64,000 nt of DNA from SIG351 sp045627045 (GTDB taxonomy: Bacteria > Bacillota > Clostridia > HGM11327). Numbering within the stretch: the first letter of the stretch is position 1; every line of letters starts with the position of its first letter. This document shows positions 32,370 through 42,198 of this stretch, piece by piece. Location of the stretch: assembly GCA_045627045.1 (NCBI GenBank), contig JAZQMY010000056.1, positions 1 to 64,000 of the forward strand, read 5' to 3'. Under the pieces are notes generated by a model. The model was not told the origin of the DNA, made no database searches, and saw nothing but the letters and a program-made list of their open reading frames with translations. Made by a program: the position numbers and the translations under genes.

Positions 32370-33623
32370 ATGGATACAACAAAGGCTTATCAGCTTGCCA
32401 AAGAAGTATATGCAACGCTCGGTGTTGATACTGATCAGGCTATCGAAAGAATCAAGGACATCCCTGTTTCGCTTAACTGCTGGCAGGGCGATGACGTAAC
32501 AGGCTTCCTTTTCAAGGACAACGCTCTTTCAGGCGGCATCCAGACAACAGGAAATTACCCCGGCAAGGCTCGTTCTTCAGAAGAACTCAAGGAAGACCTT
32601 GATGAGGCTATGATGCTCATCCCGGGAAAGAAGAAGGTCAGCCTCCACTCAACATATACGGACACAGATGAGAAGATCGACCTTAATCAAATTGAACCCC
32701 GTCATTATGACAGCTGGATCGATTGGGCAGTTGACAGAAAAGTAGGTCTCGACTTCAACCCGACTTGCTTCTCTCATCCTTATGCAGACAGTGGATTTAC
32801 AATTTCTCATCCTGATGAGAACATCAGAAACTTCTGGATCGAGCACTGCATCCGTTCACGCAAGGTAGGTGAATACCTCGGCAAGGAAACAGGTATGAAG
32901 TGCGTTACGAACTTCTGGTTCCCGGATGGCTATAAGGATACTCCTTATGACAGAGAAGCTCCCCGTCAGAGAATGAAGGATGCTCTTGATAAGGTATTCG
33001 CAGAGAACGCTCGTTCTGAATATAACCTCAACGCTCTTGAGTGCAAGGTATTCGGTATCGGCGCAGAAAGCTACACAGTAAGCACAACAGAGTTCATGCT
33101 TGGCTATGCAACATCAAGAGGCATTGCTTGCTGTCTTGACGCAGGTCACTTCCATCCGACAGAAGTAATTTCAGATAAGATTTCTTCTGTTCTTCTCTTC
33201 ACAAACGAGCTACTTCTCCACGTAAGCCGTCCTGTAAGATGGGACAGCGACCACGTAGTTATCCTTGATAACGAGCTCGAAGCTATTGCACAGAGCCTTA
33301 TGAGAAACAATCTCGTAGACAGAACACACATCGGTCTTGACTTCTTCGATGCATCTATCAACCGTATTGCCGCATGGACGATCGGTACAAGAAATATGCA
33401 GAAGGCACTCCTCAAGGCTGCTCTTGAACCTACAAAGCTCCTCAAGGAAATCGAGCTTGAAGGCGACTATACTTCAAGACTTGCACTTGTTGAAGAGCTC
33501 AAGACATTCCCATTTGCCGCAGTATGGGATTATTACTGCGAGATGATGGATGTTCCGGTAAGAGACAAGTGGCTCTATGAGATCAAGCGTTATGAAAAGG
33601 ACGTTCTCGCAAAGAGAGTATAA
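32370..33623 (+). CDS. rhaA: L-rhamnose isomerase
   Basis: Metal-dependent (Mn2+/Zn2+) isomerase of 417 residues converting L-rhamnose to L-rhamnulose. Family segments: PVSLNCWQGDDVTGF, HSTYTD, LDFNPTCFSHPYADSGFTIS, NFWFPDGYKD, CLDAGHFHPTEVISDK and VSRPVRWDSDHVV, which contain the Glu/Asp/His metal ligands. Length and end sequence match the family. It follows rhaB by 36 bases. The gap after it (33624-33736) holds two hairpins that may set the level of the next gene. Confidence 0.97.
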   Translation: MDTTKAYQLAKEVYATLGVDTDQAIERIKDIPVSLNCWQGDDVTGFLFKDNALSGGIQTTGNYPGKARSSEELKEDLDEAMMLIPGKKKVSLHSTYTDTDEKIDLNQIEPRHYDSWIDWAVDRKVGLDFNPTCFSHPYADSGFTISHPDENIRNFWIEHCIRSRKVGEYLGKETGMKCVTNFWFPDGYKDTPYDREAPRQRMKDALDKVFAENARSEYNLNALECKVFGIGAESYTVSTTEFMLGYATSRGIACCLDAGHFHPTEVISDKISSVLLFTNELLLHVSRPVRWDSDHVVILDNELEAIAQSLMRNNLVDRTHIGLDFFDASINRIAAWTIGTRNMQKALLKAALEPTKLLKEIELEGDYTSRLALVEELKTFPFAAVWDYYCEMMDVPVRDKWLYEIKRYEKDVLAKRV

Positions 33624-33646
33624 TTTTTGATTAAAATGAAGTTTGC

Positions 33647-33710
33647 CGCCCGCTGATCCGGGCGACAGACCGCATAAAGGATTTTTATATTAAAATTGCA
33701 CGAAAGTGCA
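33647..33710 (+). other. Intercistronic hairpins between rhaA and the BspA-like gene
   Basis: CGCCCG-CTGATC-CGGGCG (33647-33664) and TGCAC-GAAA-GTGCA (33697-33710, a GNRA-type tetraloop). Neither is followed by a T-run, so they look like mRNA stabilisers or processing sites rather than terminators. Confidence 0.5.
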
Positions 33711-33736
33711 GAAATAATTCAAGGAATTTGTTTGGA

Positions 33737-36700
33737 ATGAAAAGATTCGGTTTATTATTGATATTATCAATACTTGTATGTCTGTTTTTGACGGGATGCG
33801 CTTTTCCCTCGTCTACACCTGCTCCAACCCCTGAGCCAACACCAAATTGGACAGAGGAAACGGGCTTTGAGTTTGAATTGACGTCTTCAAGCGTCATTCT
33901 GACAAAATATGTGGGAGAAAGCACTGAAGTTGTCGTGCCGACAGAGATAGCAGGCTTGCCGGTAGAGGGAATAGGCGATTCATGCTTTGAGAACTCCGCT
34001 GTCGAATCGATTTTCATACCAAAAACAGTAAAGGTCCTCGGCTCAGATATGGCAAAGGGTGCAGAAGCACTCACTTCGCTTAAATTTGAGGACGAGAAAA
34101 CTGTATCATCTATCGGTAAATCGATAATAACGGGAACGACTCTCGAGCATAAGCTCGATAATGATTCGCATATTTTTGCAATCGGCAGAACGCTTGTCAG
34201 AGTATCACCTGATTATGAAGGCGATCTCATTATTCCCGACGGAGTAACGAGAATTGCAGAGGGCGCATTTGAGAGCGCAAAGGTAAGGTCGGTTTCTTTC
34301 AATTCAGCATTTGAGCAAATCGTTCCTTCAGAGCTTTTGCCGCTTGATAATCTGAAATATATTATAGTAAATTCATCTCTTGCACTTTTTGATGATGAAG
34401 AGATGTTCGTTGACAAAAAACAGTATATTATTTGCCATGCAGAGACAAATGCAGAGGCTTATTCCGTAAAGTACGGATATTGCTATAATGTAATCGGCGA
34501 AAGCGAGGAATGGCAGTATTCGGTTGAAGACGGAAACGTAACAATAGAAAAATACAAGGGCTCTTCACAATGTGTGATGATTCCTGATGTGATAGACAAT
34601 AAGCCCGTAACAAGGCTTTCAGATCACGTTTTTGAGGATAAAACGGTAGTTTATATTTACATTCCCGCATCGGTGAGGTATATTGAGGCTTCATTTGCCG
34701 ATGGATGCACTGACCTTGCAAACGTGTATTTTGAAGATGTGATGAATATTGATTTCATAGGCGCAGATGCCTTCAGAGGGACGGTATTCGAAAACGAAAC
34801 AAACAGAAAAAACGATGTTTCAATAGTCGGAAGCACACTTACAAGATGCTTTGCCGCAGAGCACGCAGTAGTTCCCTCACAGGCAAAGATCATTGCAGGC
34901 CATGCCTTTGAAAGCACGGTCAAGGACATTACTATAGAAGAAGGCTGTGTTCAGTTTGAGAACGGAATGCTTGAGGGCTGCGATCAGCTCGAGTATATTT
35001 ATATCCCGAATACGGTCAAAAACGTAAATCCCGGGGCCTTTACGGATAGAAGAGACATAGTGATAAGATGCGATGCTGTTGCAGACGCAGTATCTTTTGC
35101 GAAAAAGAACGGCTTTGAGTGTGCAACCGTATATTACTGGAAGTACACATTGAATGAAGAAAAACACACGGTGGTTCTTGATGAGTACATTGGAAATCAG
35201 GAAAACGTAACAGTGCCGAAGACGGTAAACGGCTACGAGGTCGTAAAAATCTCTTCAATAAGAAACAGCACGATCAAAAAGATTTACATTCCGAGAAGCG
35301 TAACGGAAATCGAAACGATGTTCGCATACGGACTCGAAGGACTTGAGGAGGTCGTATTTGAGGATGCGGCTTCGCTTGAGAGAATAGGCGCACAGGCCTT
35401 TGCCGGAACGACATTTGAGATACTCAATCAGAAGGATGGCTTGCTGATTATTGGTAATATTCTTCTCTCATACACGGGTGAAGGAATGATCTCCGTAACT
35501 GACGGAGTAAAGAGTATTGCCGATATGGCATTCAGCAATTCAGAAGTAGTGATCGTAAAGCTTCCGAAGAGCCTTGAATCAATCGGTTCATGGGCATTCA
35601 GAGGATGCAAGGAATTGAATTATGTTGTAATTGAGGATAACGTCAAGTCGATCGGAAACAACGCATTTGACGGATGCAATCAGGTGCTTATTCAGTGCCA
35701 CTCCGGAACATATGCAGAGCAGTATGTGAAGAAGAACGGCATTCCATTCGGAATAATCGATTACGAAGACTGGAATTACGAAATAATTGAAAACGGAGTC
35801 CGCCTCACAAAGTATTACGGCAACGAAGAAACAGTATTTATTCCGTCGGTTATTTCGGGAATGAATGTTGTATCGCTCGGCAGGGAATGCTTTGCGGGTT
35901 CATCCGCTTTTACGGTAATCGTGCCTGACACGGTTAAGAGACTTGAAGAGCTTTCATTTGCGGGCGCATGGTCTCTTGAAAAAGTGATTTTTGAGAATGA
36001 AGATACAATAGAGTATGTAGGAGACAATATCTTCCTGAATACACCGTATTTTGCGATAAAAGAAACGGAAAACGGCTTCTTTGTTATAAATGGCTATCTT
36101 ATCAAGTGCGATGCGATGGGCGACGTTGTGATTCCGCCGTATGTTTCGGAAATATTGAGCGGCGCATTTGCAAATTCAATCGGCGTGACATCTGTTACCG
36201 TTGACGAGGCTTGCGTAAGAATAGGCAATTCCGAATTTGCACTTATGAGCGATCTTGAGTGGATATATATCCCTGACGGCACGATTTCCATAGGCTCAAA
36301 GCTCCTCGGAGATGAGTCAGAGACTGTAATCAGATGCCATTCAAGATCACAGATAAAAGCTTATGCGGATCAGAACGGCTATACTGTTGAAATAACCGAC
36401 TACGATTATAATTACACGACTTCAAACGGCGAGGTAACTCTCGTGAAGTATGTCGGAAATGAGAAGAATATCTCAATTCCGTGCTATATTGCGGGCTATC
36501 CCGTAAGAACGATTGAAAGCGGATGCTTTGCAGATTCTGAAATTGAATATGTATTCATCAACTCCGGAATCAGAAAAATCATGTCAGGTGCATTCCCTGA
36601 GACACTTGTCAGGGTTGAGTTCGGAAGCGATTCCGAGCTTGAATATATTGCCGAGGGTGCTTTCCCGAAGAAATTCATTGAGAAGAACAAGGATTTATCG

Positions 36701-38299
36701 GATAAGACGGTTATCTCCGGAATACTTCTCAAGGGACCTTCCGAAGGAAACGTGGTTCTTTCAGGCGACATCAGGGCAATAGCAGGCGGAGCATTCAGAG
36801 GAAGCAACGCAAAGACGATTACAGTTTCGGGCAATACGGCTATTTACGAGAATGCTTTCTCCGGTATGACCAATGTTGACTGGATAAGCATAGGCGATAA
36901 GGTCACAAAGATCATGCCCGGAATCCTTGAGGGAACGGAGACTACGATCAGATGTAATGCCGGCTCATATGCACAGCAGTATGCAATTGATAACGGAATC
37001 CGCTGTCAGGTAATGGATGCGGAAAAATTCCTTTGGGAATATACGGTTACTGATAAGGGCGTAATAATCAACAAATATAAGGGAACAGGCATCGAAGCAG
37101 CTATTCCTGCCACACTTTCAGGCAAAACCGTAATTGAAATAGGCGAAAAGTGCTTTGAAGGCAGTGAAGTAAGAGGCATTTCAATTCCTTCAGGCGTAAA
37201 GCGCATAGGCGCAGAGGCTTTTGTGAATACGAAGTATCTTGAGGCATTGACTTTTGCAGATGTTTCAAAAATCGAGTACATCGGACCTGATGCATTTGCA
37301 GGAAGCGCATTGCCTGAAGCGATCCGCGATAAGAACGGATTTGCGATAATCAATAACATACTTGTTTCATACAAGGGCGACGAATCATGCGTGCTCTATA
37401 ACACGATAAAGGCCATTGCAGGCTATTCTTTCGGAAGTGAGGTTACTTCCGTAACGGTAAACAGCAGCTGCATGATAATCAATGACTATGCTTTTGCATC
37501 AGCAAGCTCACTAAAGAGCATATTCGTGCCTGATTCGGTAACGTCAATAGGAGAAAACCTTTTCGCCGGGGAAGTAACGATAATATGTCATGACGGCTCG
37601 GAAATCAAAAAATATGCCGATGCAAAGGGAATAAAGGCTGAAACGGTGAAGGATGATTTCACATACTCATTTGATGCATCCGGAAATGCAACGGTTACGG
37701 GCTACACAGGAACAGACATAAACGTTGTAATTCCTATGATGACAGGCTTACACAAGGTTACAAAGCTTGGCACGGATTGCTTCAAGGAAAGCGGAATCGT
37801 ATCTGTATTTATTCCGGAGACTGTAACGGATATAGGCGCAGGATGCTTTGCCGGCTCGATGTATCTTGAAAAAGTAGTATTTGAAAACGAGAATAATATA
37901 TCTTACATAGGAAACAAGGCTTTCCGTGAGACATATTTTGAAGCCGCATCCGGCGTTGATGAGAATAACGCAGTTATAATAAACGGAATTCTTATCAGAC
38001 ATTACGGAAACGGAGATATTGAGGTCGGAGCTGATATCGTCGGAATTGCCGGCGGTGCATTCTTCGACAGAATGGACATCGACAATATTATTATCAACGA
38101 GGGCTGCACGTGGATCGACAAAGAGGCATTTTCAATGCTTCCGAGCCTTACAAGCATACTTATGCCGCGCTCGGTGCTTCTCATTGATGACAATGCTTTT
38201 TGGGGACTTGCCGCAGAGGCAATAATAATGTGCTATTCGGATACATATGCCGAGCAGTTTGCAAAGGCAAACAATATACCTTGTATTTTGCTTGACTAA
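33737..38299 (+). CDS. Giant BspA-like leucine-rich-repeat lipoprotein, seven modules
   Basis: Surface lipoprotein of 1,520 residues. A signal with lipobox FLTGC (Cys about 22) and a Pro/Thr linker (SSTPAPTPEPTPN) lead into seven copies of a module of about 210 residues, starting near bases 33844, 34507, 35131, 35767, 36404, 37030 and 37657. Each module begins with a W-x-Y type strand, then V-x-L-x-KY-x-G, several BspA/LRR_5 repeats (IP-x-x-V, AF-x-G) and ends with a C-x-x-x-x-x-A-x-x-YA-x-x-NGI signature. BspA proteins bind host or plant polymers and other cells. There is no LPXTG signal. ATG 33737 is chosen over the TTG at 33728. Confidence 0.88.
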   Translation: MKRFGLLLILSILVCLFLTGCAFPSSTPAPTPEPTPNWTEETGFEFELTSSSVILTKYVGESTEVVVPTEIAGLPVEGIGDSCFENSAVESIFIPKTVKVLGSDMAKGAEALTSLKFEDEKTVSSIGKSIITGTTLEHKLDNDSHIFAIGRTLVRVSPDYEGDLIIPDGVTRIAEGAFESAKVRSVSFNSAFEQIVPSELLPLDNLKYIIVNSSLALFDDEEMFVDKKQYIICHAETNAEAYSVKYGYCYNVIGESEEWQYSVEDGNVTIEKYKGSSQCVMIPDVIDNKPVTRLSDHVFEDKTVVYIYIPASVRYIEASFADGCTDLANVYFEDVMNIDFIGADAFRGTVFENETNRKNDVSIVGSTLTRCFAAEHAVVPSQAKIIAGHAFESTVKDITIEEGCVQFENGMLEGCDQLEYIYIPNTVKNVNPGAFTDRRDIVIRCDAVADAVSFAKKNGFECATVYYWKYTLNEEKHTVVLDEYIGNQENVTVPKTVNGYEVVKISSIRNSTIKKIYIPRSVTEIETMFAYGLEGLEEVVFEDAASLERIGAQAFAGTTFEILNQKDGLLIIGNILLSYTGEGMISVTDGVKSIADMAFSNSEVVIVKLPKSLESIGSWAFRGCKELNYVVIEDNVKSIGNNAFDGCNQVLIQCHSGTYAEQYVKKNGIPFGIIDYEDWNYEIIENGVRLTKYYGNEETVFIPSVISGMNVVSLGRECFAGSSAFTVIVPDTVKRLEELSFAGAWSLEKVIFENEDTIEYVGDNIFLNTPYFAIKETENGFFVINGYLIKCDAMGDVVIPPYVSEILSGAFANSIGVTSVTVDEACVRIGNSEFALMSDLEWIYIPDGTISIGSKLLGDESETVIRCHSRSQIKAYADQNGYTVEITDYDYNYTTSNGEVTLVKYVGNEKNISIPCYIAGYPVRTIESGCFADSEIEYVFINSGIRKIMSGAFPETLVRVEFGSDSELEYIAEGAFPKKFIEKNKDLSDKTVISGILLKGPSEGNVVLSGDIRAIAGGAFRGSNAKTITVSGNTAIYENAFSGMTNVDWISIGDKVTKIMPGILEGTETTIRCNAGSYAQQYAIDNGIRCQVMDAEKFLWEYTVTDKGVIINKYKGTGIEAAIPATLSGKTVIEIGEKCFEGSEVRGISIPSGVKRIGAEAFVNTKYLEALTFADVSKIEYIGPDAFAGSALPEAIRDKNGFAIINNILVSYKGDESCVLYNTIKAIAGYSFGSEVTSVTVNSSCMIINDYAFASASSLKSIFVPDSVTSIGENLFAGEVTIICHDGSEIKKYADAKGIKAETVKDDFTYSFDASGNATVTGYTGTDINVVIPMMTGLHKVTKLGTDCFKESGIVSVFIPETVTDIGAGCFAGSMYLEKVVFENENNISYIGNKAFRETYFEAASGVDENNAVIINGILIRHYGNGDIEVGADIVGIAGGAFFDRMDIDNIIINEGCTWIDKEAFSMLPSLTSILMPRSVLLIDDNAFWGLAAEAIIMCYSDTYAEQFAKANNIPCILLD

Positions 38300-38318
38300 A
38301 CGAAGGAAAGGGATAATT

Positions 38319-40619
38319 ATGTATTTTGATTTTTTGAAATCTGAAAGAAAATGGAATGCAAAGTGGATCTGGGAAAATTCAAATGATAAGAATTCATGGA
38401 TGGATTTGAGAAAAAAGTTTACTCTTTCATCCGTTCCGCAGAAGGCAGAGGCTTATATTGCCGCAGAGTCGAGATATTGGCTCTACATCAACGGTAAAAA
38501 CGTTGTATTTGAGGGCGGCCTCAAGCGTGGATACGATCTTGACAGTAGCTACTATGATGTTGTTGACATTGCAGAATACCTCAAGGAAGGCGAAAACATC
38601 ATATATGTGCTTGCATGGTACTGGGGTTTGAGAGAGACAAACTTCTCGGTAAATTCAGCAGGAAAGCCGGGCTTCCTTTTTGAAGCTGACCTCGGCGAAA
38701 TCATGATTTCAAGCGATTCTTCGTGGAAAATCGCAAGAAACAAGGCTTATCTTGATGACTCCGGCTCTGTTGAGGGCATCCTTGAGCCACAGCCTATACA
38801 CGATCTGCCTGAATTCAACATCTGGTATGATGCAAGACTTGAGACAAAGGGTCAGGAAGAGCTTGCGTTTGACGATTCAGCGTGGGAAAATGCCGTTGAA
38901 ACGGCTGAACCCGGAGACAAACCGTGGGGAAGACTTTTCAAAAGACCTATTCCGATCTGGAAGGACTTCGGAATAAGAGCATACAGGAATTCAGCTGAAT
39001 TTGAGGGCTTCAGAACAGAAAAGGCAGAACAGATCGGTCTTGATACTGATTATAACTGTCAGATGACGCCTTACATGATGATTGAAGCTGACGAAGAAGG
39101 CAAGAGAATAGATATCTACACGGATACATTCGGCGTTGCGCAGGGCACACATACGATAAAGAGCACATACATAACGAAAAAAGGCGTTCAGGAATTCGAG
39201 GGACTGTCATGGTTCTCCGGTGAGAAGGTATTCTACACACTTCCCGAAGGCATAAAGGTCATTAAGCTCGGTTACCGTGAATCAGGCTTCGGAAGCGAAA
39301 GAAAGGGCTATTTCAGATGCGATGATGAGTTCTTCAATGTGCTTTGGGAGAAGTCCGCAAGAACACTCTACATCACAATGAGAGACAACTTCATGGATTG
39401 CCCTGACAGAGAGCGTGCACAGTGGTGGGGCGACGTAAACAATGAGATGATGATGCTCATGTATTCGTTCGATACTGATTCTTACAATCTCTATGAGAAA
39501 GCATGGTACACAAAGGCAGGTATGTCCGATTCATTCGGCGAGCAGGAGCTGAGAACTGTTGTTCCGTCTCTTGATGCAAAGTTTGAGCTTCCCGCACAGG
39601 AGCTTGCAGGCGTATGCGGACTCTGGGAGTATTATCTCTACTCAGGAAACAAGCTTATTCTCGAGGAGATGTATCCGTATGCAAAGAGATACACGGAGCT
39701 CTGGAATATGTCAGAGGACGGCACAGTGGAGCATCGCAAGGGCTCATGGGACTGGTATGACTGGGGCGAGGATATCGACGTTTATCCGCTTGAAAATGCA
39801 TGGTATTACTTTGCATTATGCAATCTCGAGAAGGCAGCAAGAGTCCTCGGAAAGAATTCAGACATTGACGAATACAATGACAAGAAGCAGAAAATCAGAA
39901 AGGGCTTTGAAAAGTACTTCACAAGCGAAGGCTTCATGAGCGGAGCATATAATCATCCTGATGACAGAGTTGCAGGCGTTGTAGGTATTGTTGAGCTTGA
40001 CACAAAGGACAGAGAAGATATCCTGAAGAAGATTTTCAATACTGTTGACATGGCAAGCCCGTATATGGAGAAGTATGTCATTGATGCCATGTGCAGAATC
40101 TGCTCAATGGAGGAGGTTCAGGCAAGACTCAAGAGAAGATACGGCTGCATGGTAGACGGCCCTCTTGCTTGCTCAACGCTCTGGGAGCACTGGGGATATT
40201 ACGGCGGCTCAAAGAATCATGCATGGTCAGGCGGCCCGCTTATCACAATGTCAAAGAATATGGCAGGCATCAAGCCGCTTATTCCGGGATATGACAGATA
40301 TGCGGTCGAGCCTGATATGGGTACACTCAGACACATAGAAACGCTTGTTCCGACAGTAAAGGGAGACATAGAATTAACACTCGTTAAAGAGAACGAAGAG
40401 TTTGATATAACTCTAACATCACCTGCTGGAACTGTTGCCGAAGTGCTTCTTGAAAGCGGAAAGAATGCGAAGAATAAGACAGTTTTCATTAACGGCGTGA
40501 AGTATATCGTATCAGGACAGGAGATAAGAACGATAAACGGTGCAACGCTTATCCAGAATAAGAATGAGAAGCTTAAAATATCTCTCATTCCCGGCAAGTG
40601 GGAGATAAAGGTCATCTGA
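38319..40619 (+). CDS. GH78-family alpha-L-rhamnosidase (second)
   Basis: Protein of 766 residues without signal peptide, starting 19 bases after the BspA-like gene (ATG 38319, GGAAAGGGA upstream). N-terminal KWNAKWIWENSNDKNSW and SRYWLYINGKNVVFEGGLK are GH78 entry domains; the catalytic barrel has the classical DCPDRERAQWWGDVNNEM (about residues 359-376) and TLWEHWGYYGGSKNHAWSGG, and the end is a beta domain. It keeps the Glu of the RER motif, whereas the first GH78 has RDR, so the two probably prefer different linkages. Last gene of the operon. Confidence 0.92.
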   Translation: MYFDFLKSERKWNAKWIWENSNDKNSWMDLRKKFTLSSVPQKAEAYIAAESRYWLYINGKNVVFEGGLKRGYDLDSSYYDVVDIAEYLKEGENIIYVLAWYWGLRETNFSVNSAGKPGFLFEADLGEIMISSDSSWKIARNKAYLDDSGSVEGILEPQPIHDLPEFNIWYDARLETKGQEELAFDDSAWENAVETAEPGDKPWGRLFKRPIPIWKDFGIRAYRNSAEFEGFRTEKAEQIGLDTDYNCQMTPYMMIEADEEGKRIDIYTDTFGVAQGTHTIKSTYITKKGVQEFEGLSWFSGEKVFYTLPEGIKVIKLGYRESGFGSERKGYFRCDDEFFNVLWEKSARTLYITMRDNFMDCPDRERAQWWGDVNNEMMMLMYSFDTDSYNLYEKAWYTKAGMSDSFGEQELRTVVPSLDAKFELPAQELAGVCGLWEYYLYSGNKLILEEMYPYAKRYTELWNMSEDGTVEHRKGSWDWYDWGEDIDVYPLENAWYYFALCNLEKAARVLGKNSDIDEYNDKKQKIRKGFEKYFTSEGFMSGAYNHPDDRVAGVVGIVELDTKDREDILKKIFNTVDMASPYMEKYVIDAMCRICSMEEVQARLKRRYGCMVDGPLACSTLWEHWGYYGGSKNHAWSGGPLITMSKNMAGIKPLIPGYDRYAVEPDMGTLRHIETLVPTVKGDIELTLVKENEEFDITLTSPAGTVAEVLLESGKNAKNKTVFINGVKYIVSGQEIRTINGATLIQNKNEKLKISLIPGKWEIKVI

Positions 40620-40841
40620 CAAATGATAGAATGATCCGTGCTATTGAGAGCAAAATGACTGCCGAAGTCTTAAGATAATTCAAAGAGGCACAGGCAGAGT
40701 ACACCGAAAAAGTGCGAATTATCCGCAAAAAATCAGAAAACAAAAACAATCGCTTCTGATTTATGGACTATTTTCCCTGAATTCAGGGAAAAACACATAA
40801 TTTTACCATGAAAGTTTCGGTATACGGACTTGCAAAACATA
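40620..40841. other. Intergenic stretch with decayed coding fragment and palindrome
   Basis: A plus-strand reading from about 40626 gives DRMIRAIESKMTAEVLR, one stop, then FKEAQAEYTEKVRIIRKKS, which looks like a worn-out helical protein end. It is followed by an imperfect stem around 40729-40764 (AAATCAGAA/TTCTGATTT) and a perfect 22-base palindrome at 40771-40792. No intact gene is present. Confidence 0.35.
40771..40792. repeat. Perfect 22-base palindrome
   Basis: Two arms TTTTCCCTGAA and TTCAGGGAAAA without spacer. It can act as a bidirectional terminator (A and T runs are in the arms) for the rhamnose operon or as a dimeric regulator site 50 bases before the next promoter. Confidence 0.55.
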
Positions 40842-40870
40842 TTGACAAAACGTGAAAAATGTGGTAAAAT
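40842..40870 (+). promoter_or_regulatory. Promoter for the liv-type ABC operon
   Basis: TTGACA (40842-40847), 17 bp spacer ending TGG, TAAAAT (40865-40870). The leader ends in a TTTCCGC-ACA-GCGGAAA hairpin just before the GGAGGA ribosome binding site. Confidence 0.8.
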
Positions 40871-40939
40871 TAATCTTATTAAAAATGATGGTTTTTACCG
40901 TCAAATAAATTTTTCCGCACAGCGGAAACGGAGGACAAT

Positions 40940-42130
40940 ATGAAAAAGAACATTACAAGGATTATTGCCTTTGTTATTGTTCTCTCACTTGCAGCAGTTT
41001 GCTTCTCAGCCTGCGGCAGCAAGAGCACATGGACAAAGACAGAAGATGGCAAGACATTGCTTGAGATCGGTTTTATCGGACCGCTCACAGGTGAGTACTC
41101 CAACTATGGTATTTCCGTAAGAAACGGCGCTAAGCTCGCAGTTGAGGAAATCAACAAGAACGGCGGAGTTAACGGATTTGAGCTTAAGCTTCTTGAGGGC
41201 GACTCTGAAGCTTCCGGTGAAAAGGCTGCAAACGTTTACGGCAAGCACATCGATGACGGAATGAAGCTTTCAATGGGCGCAGTTCTTTCAGGCGAAACAA
41301 AGCAGGTTGTTGCTGCTGCCAAGGATGACGGCATTCTCGTTATCACAGCTTCAGGCTCTGCTCTTGATTGCATCAAGGGTTCAGACGCTGCTTTCAGACT
41401 TTGCTTCAACGATCCTCAGCAGGGTGAAATCGCTGCTCAGATGATCAGCGACAAGACGCTTGGAACAAAGGTTGCTCTTCTTTACGATAACAGCAACGAC
41501 TACTGCATCGGTAACATCAATACATTCAAGACAAAGGCTGCAGAGCTCGGCATTGAAATCGTAACTGAACAGACTTTCACAAGCACAACAAACACTTCAT
41601 TCGATACACAGCTCACAGCTATCAAGAACAGCGGAGCAGACCTCGTATTCCTTCCTATCTACGCAGCAGACGCAGCTAAGATCCTTCGTCAGGCAGCTCA
41701 GATGGAATTCAATCCTCAGTGGTTCGGTGTTGACGGTCTCGACGGTCTCATCGAAAAGTGCGGCGAGAACGTAAAGGATGCTGAAGACGTACTTCTCCTC
41801 ACTCCTTTCTATGTAGACAGCACAGAAGAACTCACAAAGAACTTTGTTGACAACTACACAGCTAAGTACGGCGTTGCTCCTGACCAGTTCGCTGCTGACG
41901 GCTACGATGTAGTTTACACAATGGTTAAGGCTCTTCAGTATGCTGAATTCAAGGCAGAGACAATCGAAGAGATTTCTATTGATGACTTCAACAAGGGCAT
42001 GGTTGGTGCTATGACAAAGATTATGGTAACAGGCGTAACAGGAACAATGTCATGGACAGCTGACGGCGAAACAGTTAAGGAACCTCTCGTTCTTCAGATC
42101 AAGGACGGCAAGACTGTAATCTATAAGTAA
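40940..42130 (+). CDS. livK: Branched-chain amino acid-type ABC substrate-binding lipoprotein
   Basis: Type I periplasmic-binding-protein fold, 396 residues, with lipobox CFSAC (Cys about 24). Seen: IGFIGPLTGEYSNYGISVRN, NGGVNGFELKLLEGDSEASG, the hinge region with VITASGSALDCIKGSDAAFR, and FAADGYDVVYTMVKAL. It captures amino acids (leucine/isoleucine/valine class, or related amides) outside the cell and hands them to the LivHM channel encoded downstream. The ribosome binding site GGAGGACAAT is strong. A very stable hairpin between it and livH likely raises its yield relative to the membrane parts. Confidence 0.92.
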   Translation: MKKNITRIIAFVIVLSLAAVCFSACGSKSTWTKTEDGKTLLEIGFIGPLTGEYSNYGISVRNGAKLAVEEINKNGGVNGFELKLLEGDSEASGEKAANVYGKHIDDGMKLSMGAVLSGETKQVVAAAKDDGILVITASGSALDCIKGSDAAFRLCFNDPQQGEIAAQMISDKTLGTKVALLYDNSNDYCIGNINTFKTKAAELGIEIVTEQTFTSTTNTSFDTQLTAIKNSGADLVFLPIYAADAAKILRQAAQMEFNPQWFGVDGLDGLIEKCGENVKDAEDVLLLTPFYVDSTEELTKNFVDNYTAKYGVAPDQFAADGYDVVYTMVKALQYAEFKAETIEEISIDDFNKGMVGAMTKIMVTGVTGTMSWTADGETVKEPLVLQIKDGKTVIYK

Positions 42131-42156
42131 TCAATCAAAAAATCAAACAAAAACAT

Positions 42157-42198
42157 GACCTATATACGCCTGTTCGTACAGAAAGGCGTATGTAGGTC
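42157..42198 (+). other. Strong intercistronic hairpin between livK and livH
   Basis: GACCTATATACGCCT (42157-42171) pairs with AGGCGTATGTAGGTC (42184-42198): 15 pairs with one G-U. It is followed by TTATTACG, not a full T-run, so it is a partial terminator or an mRNA 3'-end protector. Confidence 0.7.

Noticed and set aside
40771..40792. Palindrome as the definite terminator of the rhamnose operon
   Set aside because: It lies about 150 bases after the last stop and has no T-run beyond its own arms, so the terminator role is only one option.
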